Assembly: GCF_023721715.1 (NCBI RefSeq)
Contig: NZ_JAMDLG010000001.1
Coordinates: forward strand, 1,589,784 to 1,653,783
DNA from: Parasegetibacter sp. NRK P23
GTDB lineage: Bacteria > Bacteroidota > Bacteroidia > Chitinophagales > Chitinophagaceae
DNA: 64,000 nucleotides
Direction: 5' to 3'
Shown: piece after piece, positions 44,883-53,663 of the stretch
How the letters are laid out: each line of letters opens with the position of its first letter
Position numbering within the stretch: position 1 is the first letter of the stretch
Notes under the pieces: generated by a model
Database searches by the model: none
Told to the model about the DNA's origin: nothing
What the model saw: the letters and a program-made list of their open reading frames with translations, nothing else
Position numbers and translations under genes: made by a program

Positions 44883-46016
44883 CTAGTATTTGATTAGCGG
44901 GTTCAGGCTGTGTTTCAATATCAGTTTATTTTCCGGGGTTGAGGTGTTGATCAGTTCCTCAATCAGCGCTTTCGACCTTTGCTGGTTTTTCACCAGGGAT
45001 CTGGCCGCGTGTTTGCGGATGTCGAAATCGGTGGAGTGGAGGAATTCGTTCTTCAGGAAATCCGTATAGTTCCCCGTATTGATCCTTCCCAGGGCCTTCA
45101 GTATTTCGATCTGACAATCCAGCGGCTGACTGCTGTATATCTTCACCAATTTTTCTTCTACTTCTTCCACCCGGAGTTTACCCAGGCAATTGATGGCGTT
45201 GGCGCGGAGGTAATGGTCCTTCGTTTCTAAAAGTTTGACTACGGCCGGAACGGCTGCCAGCTGGTTGAAATGCACCACCAGTTTTAGACAGAAGGATACA
45301 ATGCTTTTATTGGGTGAATAGGTGATCCATTTCGCGAAGTTGGGGATGGAAATATTTTCCGTAGTGGTAATGATGCGGAAAAGTTCGATCTGGTCCCACT
45401 GCAACAGGGGTTCCGTGACCACATCAAAGAATTTGAAAGGTTCGTTTTTACTCAGTTTGATATAAGCGTGACGCGCGGCGGCCCTTAGTTCGCGGTTGCG
45501 CGAGTTGGTAAGGGGCAGGATGCTTACGTCGGCAATGGGAATATCGAGGTTGGCGAATTCGGAAAGGGCCTGCACTTTGCGGTACCATTTCCGGGATTTC
45601 ATTTTGCGGAACGATTCTTTTTCAAGCTCAAGCTGGAGGTACAATTGCCGGAGCAGGTCACCGGTTTTGCCCCGGAGGTTTTTCCTGAAATTGATGATCC
45701 TGTCGATGGTGGCCTGTCGGCCCCAGCGGCTGTTGAGTATGGGCGCAAACCCTTCTGTATTGATATTTATCTGCTCCACGGGCATGTCGGAAGCCAGTTC
45801 CTCGTTCATGAGTACGTTTTCGAGGATGAGCTGGTCGATAACGGGGATGGCACGCGACAATTTTTTATCTCGCACGAAACCCTTGTACCGTCCGTACAGA
45901 ATGGAGAGATAGGCGGTGATCGTAAAGAGCACGGCCAGTATAATGCTTACGAGCGCTATCTTGATGATAGGGGGCGCATAGCTGAATTCGTCTAAAAATC
46001 GGTCAATAATATACAT
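44883..46016 (-). CDS. HEAT-repeat membrane protein of the polysaccharide cluster
   Basis: A 377-aa protein with one N-terminal membrane helix (about 18-40, IKIALVSIILAVLFTITAYL) and a long cytoplasmic all-helical part. Residues about 150-370 contain HEAT-type repeats (SRNRELRAAARHAYIKL, DHYLRANAINCLGKLRVEEV, DFDIRKHAARSLVKNQ). HEAT repeats are protein-binding scaffolds. Its place between a response regulator and two membrane synthases suggests that it links the regulator to the synthases, but this is inference. Confidence 0.8.
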   Translation of the reverse strand: MYIIDRFLDEFSYAPPIIKIALVSIILAVLFTITAYLSILYGRYKGFVRDKKLSRAIPVIDQLILENVLMNEELASDMPVEQININTEGFAPILNSRWGRQATIDRIINFRKNLRGKTGDLLRQLYLQLELEKESFRKMKSRKWYRKVQALSEFANLDIPIADVSILPLTNSRNRELRAAARHAYIKLSKNEPFKFFDVVTEPLLQWDQIELFRIITTTENISIPNFAKWITYSPNKSIVSFCLKLVVHFNQLAAVPAVVKLLETKDHYLRANAINCLGKLRVEEVEEKLVKIYSSQPLDCQIEILKALGRINTGNYTDFLKNEFLHSTDFDIRKHAARSLVKNQQRSKALIEELINTSTPENKLILKHSLNPLIKY

Positions 46017-46046
46017 AGGATCAATGGAAAAGGCCGTGGCCTTTGT

Positions 46047-46427
46047 CTATTTCATCAACAATCTTTTCACGCGGATCAGGAGTTCCGCGGGAATGATGGG
46101 TTTCTTCAGGAAATCGTCGGCACCCAGTTTAAAACTTTCCATAATCATGTCTTCGTTGCTCGCGTTGGAAACGATGATCACGGAAACCGGCTTTTGGCTG
46201 GGGTTGTTCTTGAGTTTACTGATAATTTCAAAGCCGTTGGCATAAGGCATCATCAGGTCGGTGATCACGAGATCATACCCGTAATTGCTTTCTTCGAGCT
46301 TCTCAAAGGCCTCTTTGCCGTTGGTGACAATATCAACTTCGTAGTTTTCGCGGGTGAGTACTTTCTGGACGATTTTCTGCATCAGTTCATCGTCTTCCGC
46401 TAATAGAATTTTCGCCATGTTATTCAT
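46047..46427 (-). CDS. single-domain response regulator of the polysaccharide cluster
   Basis: A 126-aa CheY-like receiver with no output domain. The acidic pocket is E11/D12/D13, the phosphoacceptor is D57 (LVITDLMMPYANG), and Ser/Lys switch residues are in VSNAS and FLKKP. MAKILLAED three codons on is an alternative start. It probably acts by protein contact on the HEAT protein or the synthases downstream. TAACTTTG on the minus strand at 46499-46492 is a candidate -7 box. The CHASE3 hybrid kinase divergent from it is a candidate phosphodonor. Confidence 0.9.
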   Translation of the reverse strand: MNNMAKILLAEDDELMQKIVQKVLTRENYEVDIVTNGKEAFEKLEESNYGYDLVITDLMMPYANGFEIISKLKNNPSQKPVSVIIVSNASNEDMIMESFKLGADDFLKKPIIPAELLIRVKRLLMK

Positions 46428-46689
46428 TTATGCAGCACCTTCTGATTAACGTTCCGGTGCAGGATTTGGATTCAGGGATCAACTTTCAAATCAAAGTTAA
46501 TTATTAGTGATTCAGTAAATTACGCGTTAACGAATTATTTTTTTCAACACCAGTAAGGTTTCAGGGAAGGTTATAGAAAAGTGTACGCTAAATAAACGGA
46601 GCCTGCGTTCTTAAATTATATATTTGTTGGTGTGTAAGGGAAATTAGGGGGAAACACTTATTTTCTCTTTTGCGCCCATTCCGATTTTT

Positions 46690-49600
46690 ATGAAAAAATT
46701 CAAGACGATTAAATCCAGGTTGTACGGCGGTTTTGCTTTAGCGCTGCTATTGGTGATTGCCGGAGGTATCCTTTCCTACTTTACCATCAACAGCCAGGTG
46801 AGCCAGGCTGGCTGGGTGGAACACACTTATAAAGTAATGAACCAGACCGAACAGATTCAACGGCTGGTTTTTGAAATGGAAGCTTCAAGGCGTGGATTCC
46901 GCGCCACCGGCGATAAAAAATTTCTTGGCCCCTATTACCTTTCGCTCCCCCAGGTGCCCGCTGCGCTGGCGCAGTTGAAAATACTCACGGAAGATAATCC
47001 CCTTCAGTTCAACACTACTGTACGGCTGGAACGTCATGTTAATGATTTGCTGGTGTTCTGGCGCGGCATTGGCGAGGAACCACTTCCCAGGGATCGTATT
47101 ACTAAGATTACTGAAGAAGAAGTGGGAAAGATGTCGTTGATCAGGGATGATATCGCGAAAATCATGAATGACGAAAGAACCCTGCTGGCCGACCGCAACA
47201 AAGAAAATAAATTCTCCAGCAACAGGTCGCTGAACATTATTCTGCTGAATACGGCCATTATTATCGCCATCGCCCTGACGCTGATGGCCGTCACTTTTAA
47301 GGAACTTTCCAGCAGGCTCGGCGCCCAGGAAGAGCTCCGGGGCAAACTGAATGAAGTGGTGGCCCTGAATAAAATGGCCACGGAAAAGAACTGGCTGCTA
47401 TCCGGTATGTCGGAAATGAACGGGAGTTTACAGGGCATCACCAATATGAAAGACGTGGCCGATAAGGCGCTGTTCGCTCTGGTGAAATACCTGGAAGTAC
47501 CTGGCGGCGCACTATATTATTATGATGGGGAGAAGGAAGAATTGTCCTGTTACGCGGGCGTGGCCCTGCCTGCCAATGCCCCGCAAACCGTGAGATTAGG
47601 CGAAGGTGTGATTGGTACAGCCGTTACCAAACGAACACCCACTGTTCTGAAAGGTATTCCCGAAGGGTATTGGAAATTGTCTTCTTCACTCGGTGCTGCC
47701 CGTCCCGACTCACTCGTATGCGTCCCCTTGTGGATGGACAATGAACTGAAAGGTGTGATAGAACTGGCTACTTTCAGTGAAATGCTCCCCCAGCAGATGC
47801 AATTGATCGAGGTGGTGTCTTCTACGATAGCGATCGCCATGAACGTGGCATCGGCCCGCTCCAGGGTGATGACGCTCCTCAACGAAGTGCAGTTGCAGAA
47901 AGAAGTGCTGGAAACCCAGCAGGAAGAACTGCGCCAGTCGAACGAAGAACTTACCCGCCAGTCCGAAATATTGCAGGCTTCCGAAGAAGAACTCCGCGTG
48001 CAGGAAGAGGAACTGCGCCAGGTGAACGCGGAGATGATGGAAAACAATAAGGCCCTGGAATTCGCCAGGGAAGAACTTTCTAAGAAAGCCAGGGAACTGG
48101 AACTGAACAGCCGCTACAAATCGGAGTTCCTCGCCAACATGAGCCACGAATTGAGGACACCGCTGAACAGTGTGCTGATCCTCGCGAAAATATTGCAGGA
48201 GAACAAACAGGAGAACCTGACGCCGAAACAAATGGAGTACGCGGGCATCATCCACAAATCCGGTACCGACCTGCTCACGCTGATCAACGACATCCTGGAC
48301 CTCTCCAAGATCGAAGCGGGAAAAGTGGATTTCAATTTCGAAAAAACTTCACTCGCCGATATGTTCGCCAGCCAGGAACAACTGTTCCAGGTGGTGGCGG
48401 ATGAAAAGAAGATCAGTTTCGAGCAGGAACTGAAACCAGGAACGCCCGCGCATATTGTTACCGACAGGCAACGGGTGGAACAGGTGATCCGCAACCTGCT
48501 CTCCAACGCGTTCAAGTTCACCCCCGCTGGCGGTACCATTAAACTGGTGGCCGAACAAAAAAGAGAAGGGTTCGTGCATTTCTCGGTGATCGACAACGGG
48601 GTAGGGATTCCTGCCGATAAGCAACAGCTGATCTTCGAAGCATTCCGCCAGGTGGATGGCTCCACCAGCAGAAAATATGGCGGAACCGGGCTCGGACTTT
48701 CCATCAGCCGCGAACTGGTTTCCAGGTTGTCCGGTGAAATCAGCCTGCGCAGCGAAGAAGGAAAGGGGAGTATCTTCAGTTTTTCCATTCCTGTTACGCC
48801 CGATATCAGCGCGGAAGAAATAAAAGCCGAAAAAGAAGCATTGGAAGAGGATGCATTTCTTCCTCCGCTGTCCATGCCTGTGTTCGGCGATGAAAATGAT
48901 CTTCCGCAGCAATCCATCGTGGAAGACGACCGGGATAAACTTGAAAAAAACGAGCGTCCCGTGCTGATCGTGGAAGATGATGCCGCCTTCGCCGGAATCG
49001 TGCGCGATTTCGCAAGGGGTAAGGGATACAAAACCATCGTGGCGCTTACGGGGGATGAAGGTTTGTATTGCGCGAGGAAATACCGTCCTTCCGCCATCAT
49101 TTTAGATATGGGGCTTCCCGTTATCGACGGGAACAGCCTCCTTAAGATTCTCAAAAACAACGAAGAACTGAAAGATATTCTCGTCCACGTGATCTCCGCG
49201 AACGAAGTGTCGGGCATGGTGATGAACAATGTACAGGGTTACTCGCAGAAACCACTTGAAATGCATGACCTTGAATCGGTATTCTCCGGCATTACCTCCA
49301 TGTTGGAAGAAGGGTTTAAAAAAGTGCTGGTGATTTCGTCCGATGAAAGGAATAAGCACGGCGTACTGGAAAATTTAAGCAAAGAGCGGAAATTATCGAC
49401 CAGCTTCACCAGGGTTAAGGATACCAACGAAGCTTTGGCCCAATTGGAGCATGAAAAATTCGATTGTGTGCTGGTGCACTGCGAAGGGGATATGGCAATG
49501 GCCGCGAATGAACTGAAAAGGATACGCGAAAAAATGGGCACAACGGCCGCCCCGATCATTGTACTGCTTGCCACTGACATTACCCAGGCAATTGAAGTGC

Positions 49601-50121
49601 AGCTCCGCAAATACGCGGATGCCATCATCAGGCAATCCGCGCAATCGCGCGACCGCCTCATGGATGAACTGGAACTGTTCCTGTTCAAGGTGAAAGAAAT
49701 ACAAACAAGTACACGCCCGGTTGGACATGCAGCCATCAACAACTCCGTGTTGAAGGGTAAAAAAATATTGCTCGCCGATGACGATATGCGTAACGTATTC
49801 TCCCTTAGCGCATTGCTGGATGAGCAGGGCATAGAAGTGGTTTCCGCGGGAGATGGGAACGAGGCCCTGGAAATGCTGCAGCAGAACCCCGACGTACACC
49901 TGGTGCTGATGGACATTATGATGCCTGGAATGGACGGCTATGAAGCCATGCGCCGCATCCGGCTCAATCCGCGCCATACCAACCTTCCCGTAATCGCACT
50001 CACGGCCAAGGCAATGGCAGGCGATAGGGAAAAATGTATTGAAGCAGGTGCTTCCGATTATATCTCAAAACCCGTTGAAAACAACAAACTACTGTCTTTA
50101 TTGCGGGTTTGGTTATCGTAA
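46690..50121 (+). CDS. CHASE3-GAF hybrid histidine kinase with three receiver domains
   Basis: A 1143-aa sensor. It has a membrane helix at 13-32, a periplasmic CHASE3 domain at about 35-180 and a second membrane helix at 182-203. GAF lies at about 245-390, and a Glu/Gln-rich coiled coil at 395-480. HisKA has H486 (NMSHELRTPLN), and the ATPase domain is at about 590-700 (DNGVGIP, GGTGLGL). Receiver 1 has D806 and receiver 3 has D1085. The middle receiver (about 877-1000) has H930/C931 where the phosphoacceptor Asp should be and is probably inactive in phosphotransfer. It starts a run with cheR, cheB, a receiver-kinase and a Crp/Fnr gene. TATATTTG at 46619-46626 is a partial promoter match. 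Confidence 0.93.
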   Translation: MKKFKTIKSRLYGGFALALLLVIAGGILSYFTINSQVSQAGWVEHTYKVMNQTEQIQRLVFEMEASRRGFRATGDKKFLGPYYLSLPQVPAALAQLKILTEDNPLQFNTTVRLERHVNDLLVFWRGIGEEPLPRDRITKITEEEVGKMSLIRDDIAKIMNDERTLLADRNKENKFSSNRSLNIILLNTAIIIAIALTLMAVTFKELSSRLGAQEELRGKLNEVVALNKMATEKNWLLSGMSEMNGSLQGITNMKDVADKALFALVKYLEVPGGALYYYDGEKEELSCYAGVALPANAPQTVRLGEGVIGTAVTKRTPTVLKGIPEGYWKLSSSLGAARPDSLVCVPLWMDNELKGVIELATFSEMLPQQMQLIEVVSSTIAIAMNVASARSRVMTLLNEVQLQKEVLETQQEELRQSNEELTRQSEILQASEEELRVQEEELRQVNAEMMENNKALEFAREELSKKARELELNSRYKSEFLANMSHELRTPLNSVLILAKILQENKQENLTPKQMEYAGIIHKSGTDLLTLINDILDLSKIEAGKVDFNFEKTSLADMFASQEQLFQVVADEKKISFEQELKPGTPAHIVTDRQRVEQVIRNLLSNAFKFTPAGGTIKLVAEQKREGFVHFSVIDNGVGIPADKQQLIFEAFRQVDGSTSRKYGGTGLGLSISRELVSRLSGEISLRSEEGKGSIFSFSIPVTPDISAEEIKAEKEALEEDAFLPPLSMPVFGDENDLPQQSIVEDDRDKLEKNERPVLIVEDDAAFAGIVRDFARGKGYKTIVALTGDEGLYCARKYRPSAIILDMGLPVIDGNSLLKILKNNEELKDILVHVISANEVSGMVMNNVQGYSQKPLEMHDLESVFSGITSMLEEGFKKVLVISSDERNKHGVLENLSKERKLSTSFTRVKDTNEALAQLEHEKFDCVLVHCEGDMAMAANELKRIREKMGTTAAPIIVLLATDITQAIEVQLRKYADAIIRQSAQSRDRLMDELELFLFKVKEIQTSTRPVGHAAINNSVLKGKKILLADDDMRNVFSLSALLDEQGIEVVSAGDGNEALEMLQQNPDVHLVLMDIMMPGMDGYEAMRRIRLNPRHTNLPVIALTAKAMAGDREKCIEAGASDYISKPVENNKLLSLLRVWLS

Positions 50122-50126
50122 GACTT

Positions 50127-50948
50127 ATGAATGAAGAGATCAGCGCACAGGATTATATAGAAATCACCGATATCATCGAACAGCGGCATGGGTACGATTT
50201 TTCCCGGTATGCCCCTGCTTCCCTGAAAAGAAGAATTCTTCGATTCATGGAGAGCAGGCACATCAATTCTTTTTATGATCTCAAGTATAAACTAATCAAC
50301 GAAGCGGATTTTTTTCACCAGATGTTACAATACATCACGGTGAACGTGACCGAAATGTTCAGGGACCCGCAATTCTATAAGTTCATGCGGGAGCAGATCA
50401 TCCCCGTGCTGGCTTCTTATCCCATCATCAAGATATGGCACGCGGGTTGCTCCACCGGAGAAGAGGTGTTTTCCATGTGTATCCTGTTGCACGAAGCGGG
50501 CTTGCTGGAAAGATCGGTGATTTATGCCACCGACCTCAATCCATCCAACCTGGAAAAGGCTGAGTCCGGTATCGTGCCGCTCAAATACATGAAGGAATAC
50601 ACCCAGAACTATATTCAATCCGGGGGAACCGCTGAGTTTTCCAATTATTACACTGCCCATTACGAGAATATCCTGATCAATAAAGAGCTCCGGAAGAATA
50701 TTTCTTTTTTTCAGCATAGTCTGGTATCCGACCAGGCTTTTCATGAGTTCCACCTGGTGGTATGCCGGAACGTGCTCATTTATTTTAACCGGGACCTGCA
50801 AAAAAGGGTGCTGGAACTTTTCAATGAAAGCCTGGCGCCCCTTGGGTTCCTGGCCCTGGGCATCAAAGAATCACTGATGGTTTCAGGTGCGCAGCCGCAT
50901 TTTGAGACCGTTAATCCTTACCTGAAAATTTATAGGAAAAAGAACTGA
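50127..50948 (+). CDS. cheR: CheR-type protein-glutamate methyltransferase
   Basis: A 273-aa SAM-dependent methyltransferase that esterifies Glu side chains. It has the helical N-terminal CheR domain (1-75), SAM site HAGCSTGEEVFS (105-116), DLNP (ATDLNPSN) and VCRNVLIYFN. No PAS, TPR or CheB fusion is present. The start was placed at MNEEISAQDY, 5 bases after the kinase stop. No methyl-accepting chemoreceptor is in the window, so its target is unknown. Confidence 0.94.
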   Translation: MNEEISAQDYIEITDIIEQRHGYDFSRYAPASLKRRILRFMESRHINSFYDLKYKLINEADFFHQMLQYITVNVTEMFRDPQFYKFMREQIIPVLASYPIIKIWHAGCSTGEEVFSMCILLHEAGLLERSVIYATDLNPSNLEKAESGIVPLKYMKEYTQNYIQSGGTAEFSNYYTAHYENILINKELRKNISFFQHSLVSDQAFHEFHLVVCRNVLIYFNRDLQKRVLELFNESLAPLGFLALGIKESLMVSGAQPHFETVNPYLKIYRKKN

Positions 50949-51514
50949 TGGCGGCAGATAAATACGATATCATCATGATAGGGGGATCAGCGGGAAGTTT
51001 ACATGTAATTTCGGAACTGATCGACGCGTTGCCCGAATCTTTCCAGACGCCCGTAGTCGTGGTGATGCACCGTCTCCGCAACGTACAGAGCGAAATGACG
51101 AGATTGGTTTCAGACAAAAGAAGGCTGAAAGAACCGGAAGACAAAGAGTTCATCGCTGCCGGAACCATGTACCTTGCGCCACAGAACTATCACCTGATGG
51201 TAGAGGCGGACAAAAGTTTCGCCCTCGACTATTCAGAATTGGTGAATTACAGCCGGCCATCCATAGACGTTAGCTTTCAATCCACCGCCCCCGTATATGA
51301 ATCCAGGGCACTCGTGATTCTGCTCAGCGGCGCGAATAAGGATGGTGCCGCAGGCGTGGCTTCCGTGCTGGAACATGGCGGAACGGCGTTGGTACAAAGG
51401 CCCGACCTGGCCGAATACAAGAGCATGCCCGAAGCGGCCCTCCGCATGAACAGCAACGCGCAAGGGCTGTCGATAACCGAGATGATCAGTTTTATCAAAG
51501 ACAATTGCAAATAA
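50948..51514 (+). CDS. cheB: stand-alone CheB-type methylesterase domain
   Basis: A 188-aa protein-glutamate methylesterase without the usual receiver domain. The catalytic triad is visible: S14 (GGSAGS), H41 (VVMHRL) and D132 (GANKDGAAG). Its ATG overlaps the cheR stop (TGATG), so the two are coupled. Lack of a receiver means its activity is not controlled by its own phosphorylation; the neighbouring receiver-kinase could supply control. Confidence 0.93.
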   Translation: MAADKYDIIMIGGSAGSLHVISELIDALPESFQTPVVVVMHRLRNVQSEMTRLVSDKRRLKEPEDKEFIAAGTMYLAPQNYHLMVEADKSFALDYSELVNYSRPSIDVSFQSTAPVYESRALVILLSGANKDGAAGVASVLEHGGTALVQRPDLAEYKSMPEAALRMNSNAQGLSITEMISFIKDNCK

Positions 51515-51519
51515 AGGCG

Positions 51520-52629
51520 ATGAAGAATATTCCCGTAAAACCTGCTGAGTTCCATATTTTGTTGGTGGATGACCGCGAAGAGAACCTCATTTCCCTGGAA
51601 GATATGCTGGAAGCGCCCAACAGGCGTTTTACCAAAGTTACTTCGGGCAACGATGCGCTCCGTACGGTACTACGCAACAAACAGATAGGTCTCATCCTGC
51701 TCGATGTGCAAATGCCGGGCATGGACGGGTTCGAAGTGGCCCGCCTGCTGCAGGCAAACCCGCAGACGCGCGATATTTCCATTATTTTCGTTACCGCCAT
51801 CAATAAAGGAGAGCAGAACGTCTTGAAGGGGTTTGAAGAAGGCGCGGTCGATTTCCTGGAAAAGCCACTCGATATCAACATCACAAGGGCGAAAGTGAAT
51901 GTGTTTGAGAAATTGTATTTCTACCAGCATGGCCTCAAAGAGGCTATCGCGGAAAGGGAAAGGGTGAACCAGCAACTGGAAAGGTTTATGCACGTGGTGG
52001 CCCATGACCTGAAATCGCCACTCAACGGCGCCATCAGTTTCCTGCACCTCATCCGGGACGAAGATGCTACGCAATCTATACCTGATCTCGCAGATAATAT
52101 GGACATCGCCATCGACTCGATTTCCCGGCTTTCAGGAATGATCACCGCCATCCTGGATTATTCCCGCCAAACCATCGCCAACCAGCAAATAGAGGAAGTG
52201 GATACGCACGGGATGGTGGAAGAACTGATCAGGTCACTGTTCCCGCCACCCCATATCACAGTTATGATAGACGGCAGGCTACCGGTATTGCATACTTGTA
52301 AACCAAAGTTGTTGCAGGTATTCCAGAACCTGCTCAGCAATGCCATTAAATATATGAACAAGGCCGAAGGACGCATTACCGTCGGGTATTCCATTCAGCC
52401 GGAATTTTACGAATTCTGGGTGCGCGACAACGGACCCGGTATCGCAAGAAAAGATACAGAACGCATTTTCAGGTTATTCGAAATACTCGATGCAGAAAAT
52501 ACAGATGCCGAAAGTACCGGTGTGGGCCTGAACATCCTGAAGTTGCTGGTGGAAGAACAGGGAGGCCAGATACGCGTGGAATCTGAAGAGGCCGTCGGTA
52601 GTTGTTTTTATTTCCAGTGGAAAAAATAA
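51520..52629 (+). CDS. response regulator-histidine kinase fusion
   Basis: A 369-aa soluble protein: an N-terminal receiver (about 10-125, phosphoacceptor D62 in LILLDVQMPGMDG), a short coiled coil, HisKA with H162 (VVAHDLKSPLN) and an ATPase domain (RDNGPGIAR, STGVGLNI). It has no membrane segment or sensor domain, so its input is probably phosphate arriving at its receiver. It lies 5 bases after cheB, and ATG at 51520 follows AAAGG. Likely a relay partner of the large hybrid kinase upstream. Confidence 0.93.
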   Translation: MKNIPVKPAEFHILLVDDREENLISLEDMLEAPNRRFTKVTSGNDALRTVLRNKQIGLILLDVQMPGMDGFEVARLLQANPQTRDISIIFVTAINKGEQNVLKGFEEGAVDFLEKPLDINITRAKVNVFEKLYFYQHGLKEAIAERERVNQQLERFMHVVAHDLKSPLNGAISFLHLIRDEDATQSIPDLADNMDIAIDSISRLSGMITAILDYSRQTIANQQIEEVDTHGMVEELIRSLFPPPHITVMIDGRLPVLHTCKPKLLQVFQNLLSNAIKYMNKAEGRITVGYSIQPEFYEFWVRDNGPGIARKDTERIFRLFEILDAENTDAESTGVGLNILKLLVEEQGGQIRVESEEAVGSCFYFQWKK

Positions 52630-52650
52630 AAGTTCACCCAAACAGCGATC

Positions 52651-53250
52651 ATGTCTGCTCAACCTGCTACAGTACCTTCTTTGCTGGATTTTCTCGATTA
52701 TATACACCCACTTTCAGAGGGGGCTAAAGCTTTCGTGGCACAACGTGCCGTGAAGAAGAAAGTCAAAAGGGGAAAGTTCCTGGTGAAGTCGGGCGAATAT
52801 TGCAGGCATATCTATTACATTCATAGCGGAGTGATCCGTTCCTTCCTGAAAGAAGGAGGGAAGGAAATCACCACCTGGGTTGACCTGGAAGGGGAGATTT
52901 CCACCTCCATACGCGGACTGTGTTACCGGGCCCCGTCGCTGGAGAACCTGCAGACGCTGGAAGATTGTGAACTTACGCTTTTCGAATATGAGGACCTGGA
53001 TTACCTGTACGAAAATTTCAATGAAGCGAATATATTAGGCCGGAAGTTCCTGGAAGCCAGTTATGTGGCTGCCGAAGAACGGGCGTACCTCTGCCGAATT
53101 CCCAATGCGAAGAAAAAGTACCTGCACCTGCTGGAAACCCGGCCGGAGATCATCAACCGCATCCCGTTAAAATACACGGCTTCCTTCCTTGGTATGACCC
53201 TGGAAACGCTGAGCCGTATCCGCAATGCCATGAAGCCCGCTAAGAAATAG
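52651..53250 (+). CDS. Crp/Fnr family transcriptional regulator
   Basis: A 199-aa regulator with a cyclic-nucleotide-binding-type beta roll (about 25-125, LVKSGEYCRHIYYIHSGVIR). No canonical phosphate-binding cassette and no Fe-S Cys cluster are seen. The short C-terminal winged helix includes ASFLGMTLETLSRIRNAM. Its recognition helix carries E185, S188 and R189, the same E-x-x-S-R set that FNR uses to read TTGAT half-sites. It follows the receiver-kinase by 21 bases, and a perfect TTGAT-N4-ATCAA box starts 2 bases after its stop. Confidence 0.9.
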   Translation: MSAQPATVPSLLDFLDYIHPLSEGAKAFVAQRAVKKKVKRGKFLVKSGEYCRHIYYIHSGVIRSFLKEGGKEITTWVDLEGEISTSIRGLCYRAPSLENLQTLEDCELTLFEYEDLDYLYENFNEANILGRKFLEASYVAAEERAYLCRIPNAKKKYLHLLETRPEIINRIPLKYTASFLGMTLETLSRIRNAMKPAKK

Positions 53251-53251
53251 T

Positions 53252-53265
53252 TTGATATAAATCAA
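53252..53265. promoter_or_regulatory. perfect FNR/Crp-type operator, TTGAT-N4-ATCAA
   Basis: TTGATATAAATCAA is a perfect two-fold FNR-type site, placed 2 bases after the stop codon of a Crp/Fnr gene whose recognition helix has the matching E-x-x-S-R residues. The next start codon on the right is at 53418. Confidence 0.6.
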
Positions 53266-53417
53266 AAATTCTCTGTCACATATTGATGTTCAAATATTTA
53301 CCGATCGGGCCAATTGCAGACTTGTTCTATATTCCATGGGTTTGCGGTTTTTTGCAGGTTTTTGATTGCCTTTAGTGGACACTTTTGAATATCGGTTTAC
53401 TGTATTTTATTTGCAGG

Positions 53418-53663
53418 ATGAACGATTTCGAGTTCCAGTTTTTCCCCAATCCCGTGCGCAATACCATAAAGGTAGTGGTAGCGTCGTCGGGTAAACGACT
53501 GAACCTGGAGATCACGGATTTATTCGGCAACACGGTCATGCGCACTATACTTTCTTCTAATGTTTCCAATATTGATGTAACGCGCCTTCAAACCGGCTGC
53601 TATGAACTCAGTCTTTCCGATGGTGGCGAAAAAAGCGCTCAACCCTTTGTGATAGAACGCTGA
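53418..53663 (+). CDS. mini-protein resembling a stand-alone T9SS type A sorting domain
   Basis: An 81-aa frame that reads like the C-terminal sorting domain of type IX secreted proteins: FFPNPVRNTIKVVVAS, LEITDLFGNTVMRT, DVTRLQTGCYELSLSDG, QPFVIER. No signal peptide and no cargo domain precede it. It could be a remnant of a lost larger gene or a free domain. The 3' end overlaps the convergent DUF5777 gene by 25 bases. TTG-N18-TTTATTTG (53385-53413) is a weak promoter match directly before the ATG. Confidence 0.55.
   Translation: MNDFEFQFFPNPVRNTIKVVVASSGKRLNLEITDLFGNTVMRTILSSNVSNIDVTRLQTGCYELSLSDGGEKSAQPFVIER

Noticed and set aside
41896-44897. Long plus-strand frames of 451 and 344 codons opposite the two GT2 genes
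   Set aside because: Both mirror the same duplicated synthases, so their similarity to each other is a by-product; the GT2 motifs on the minus strand are decisive.
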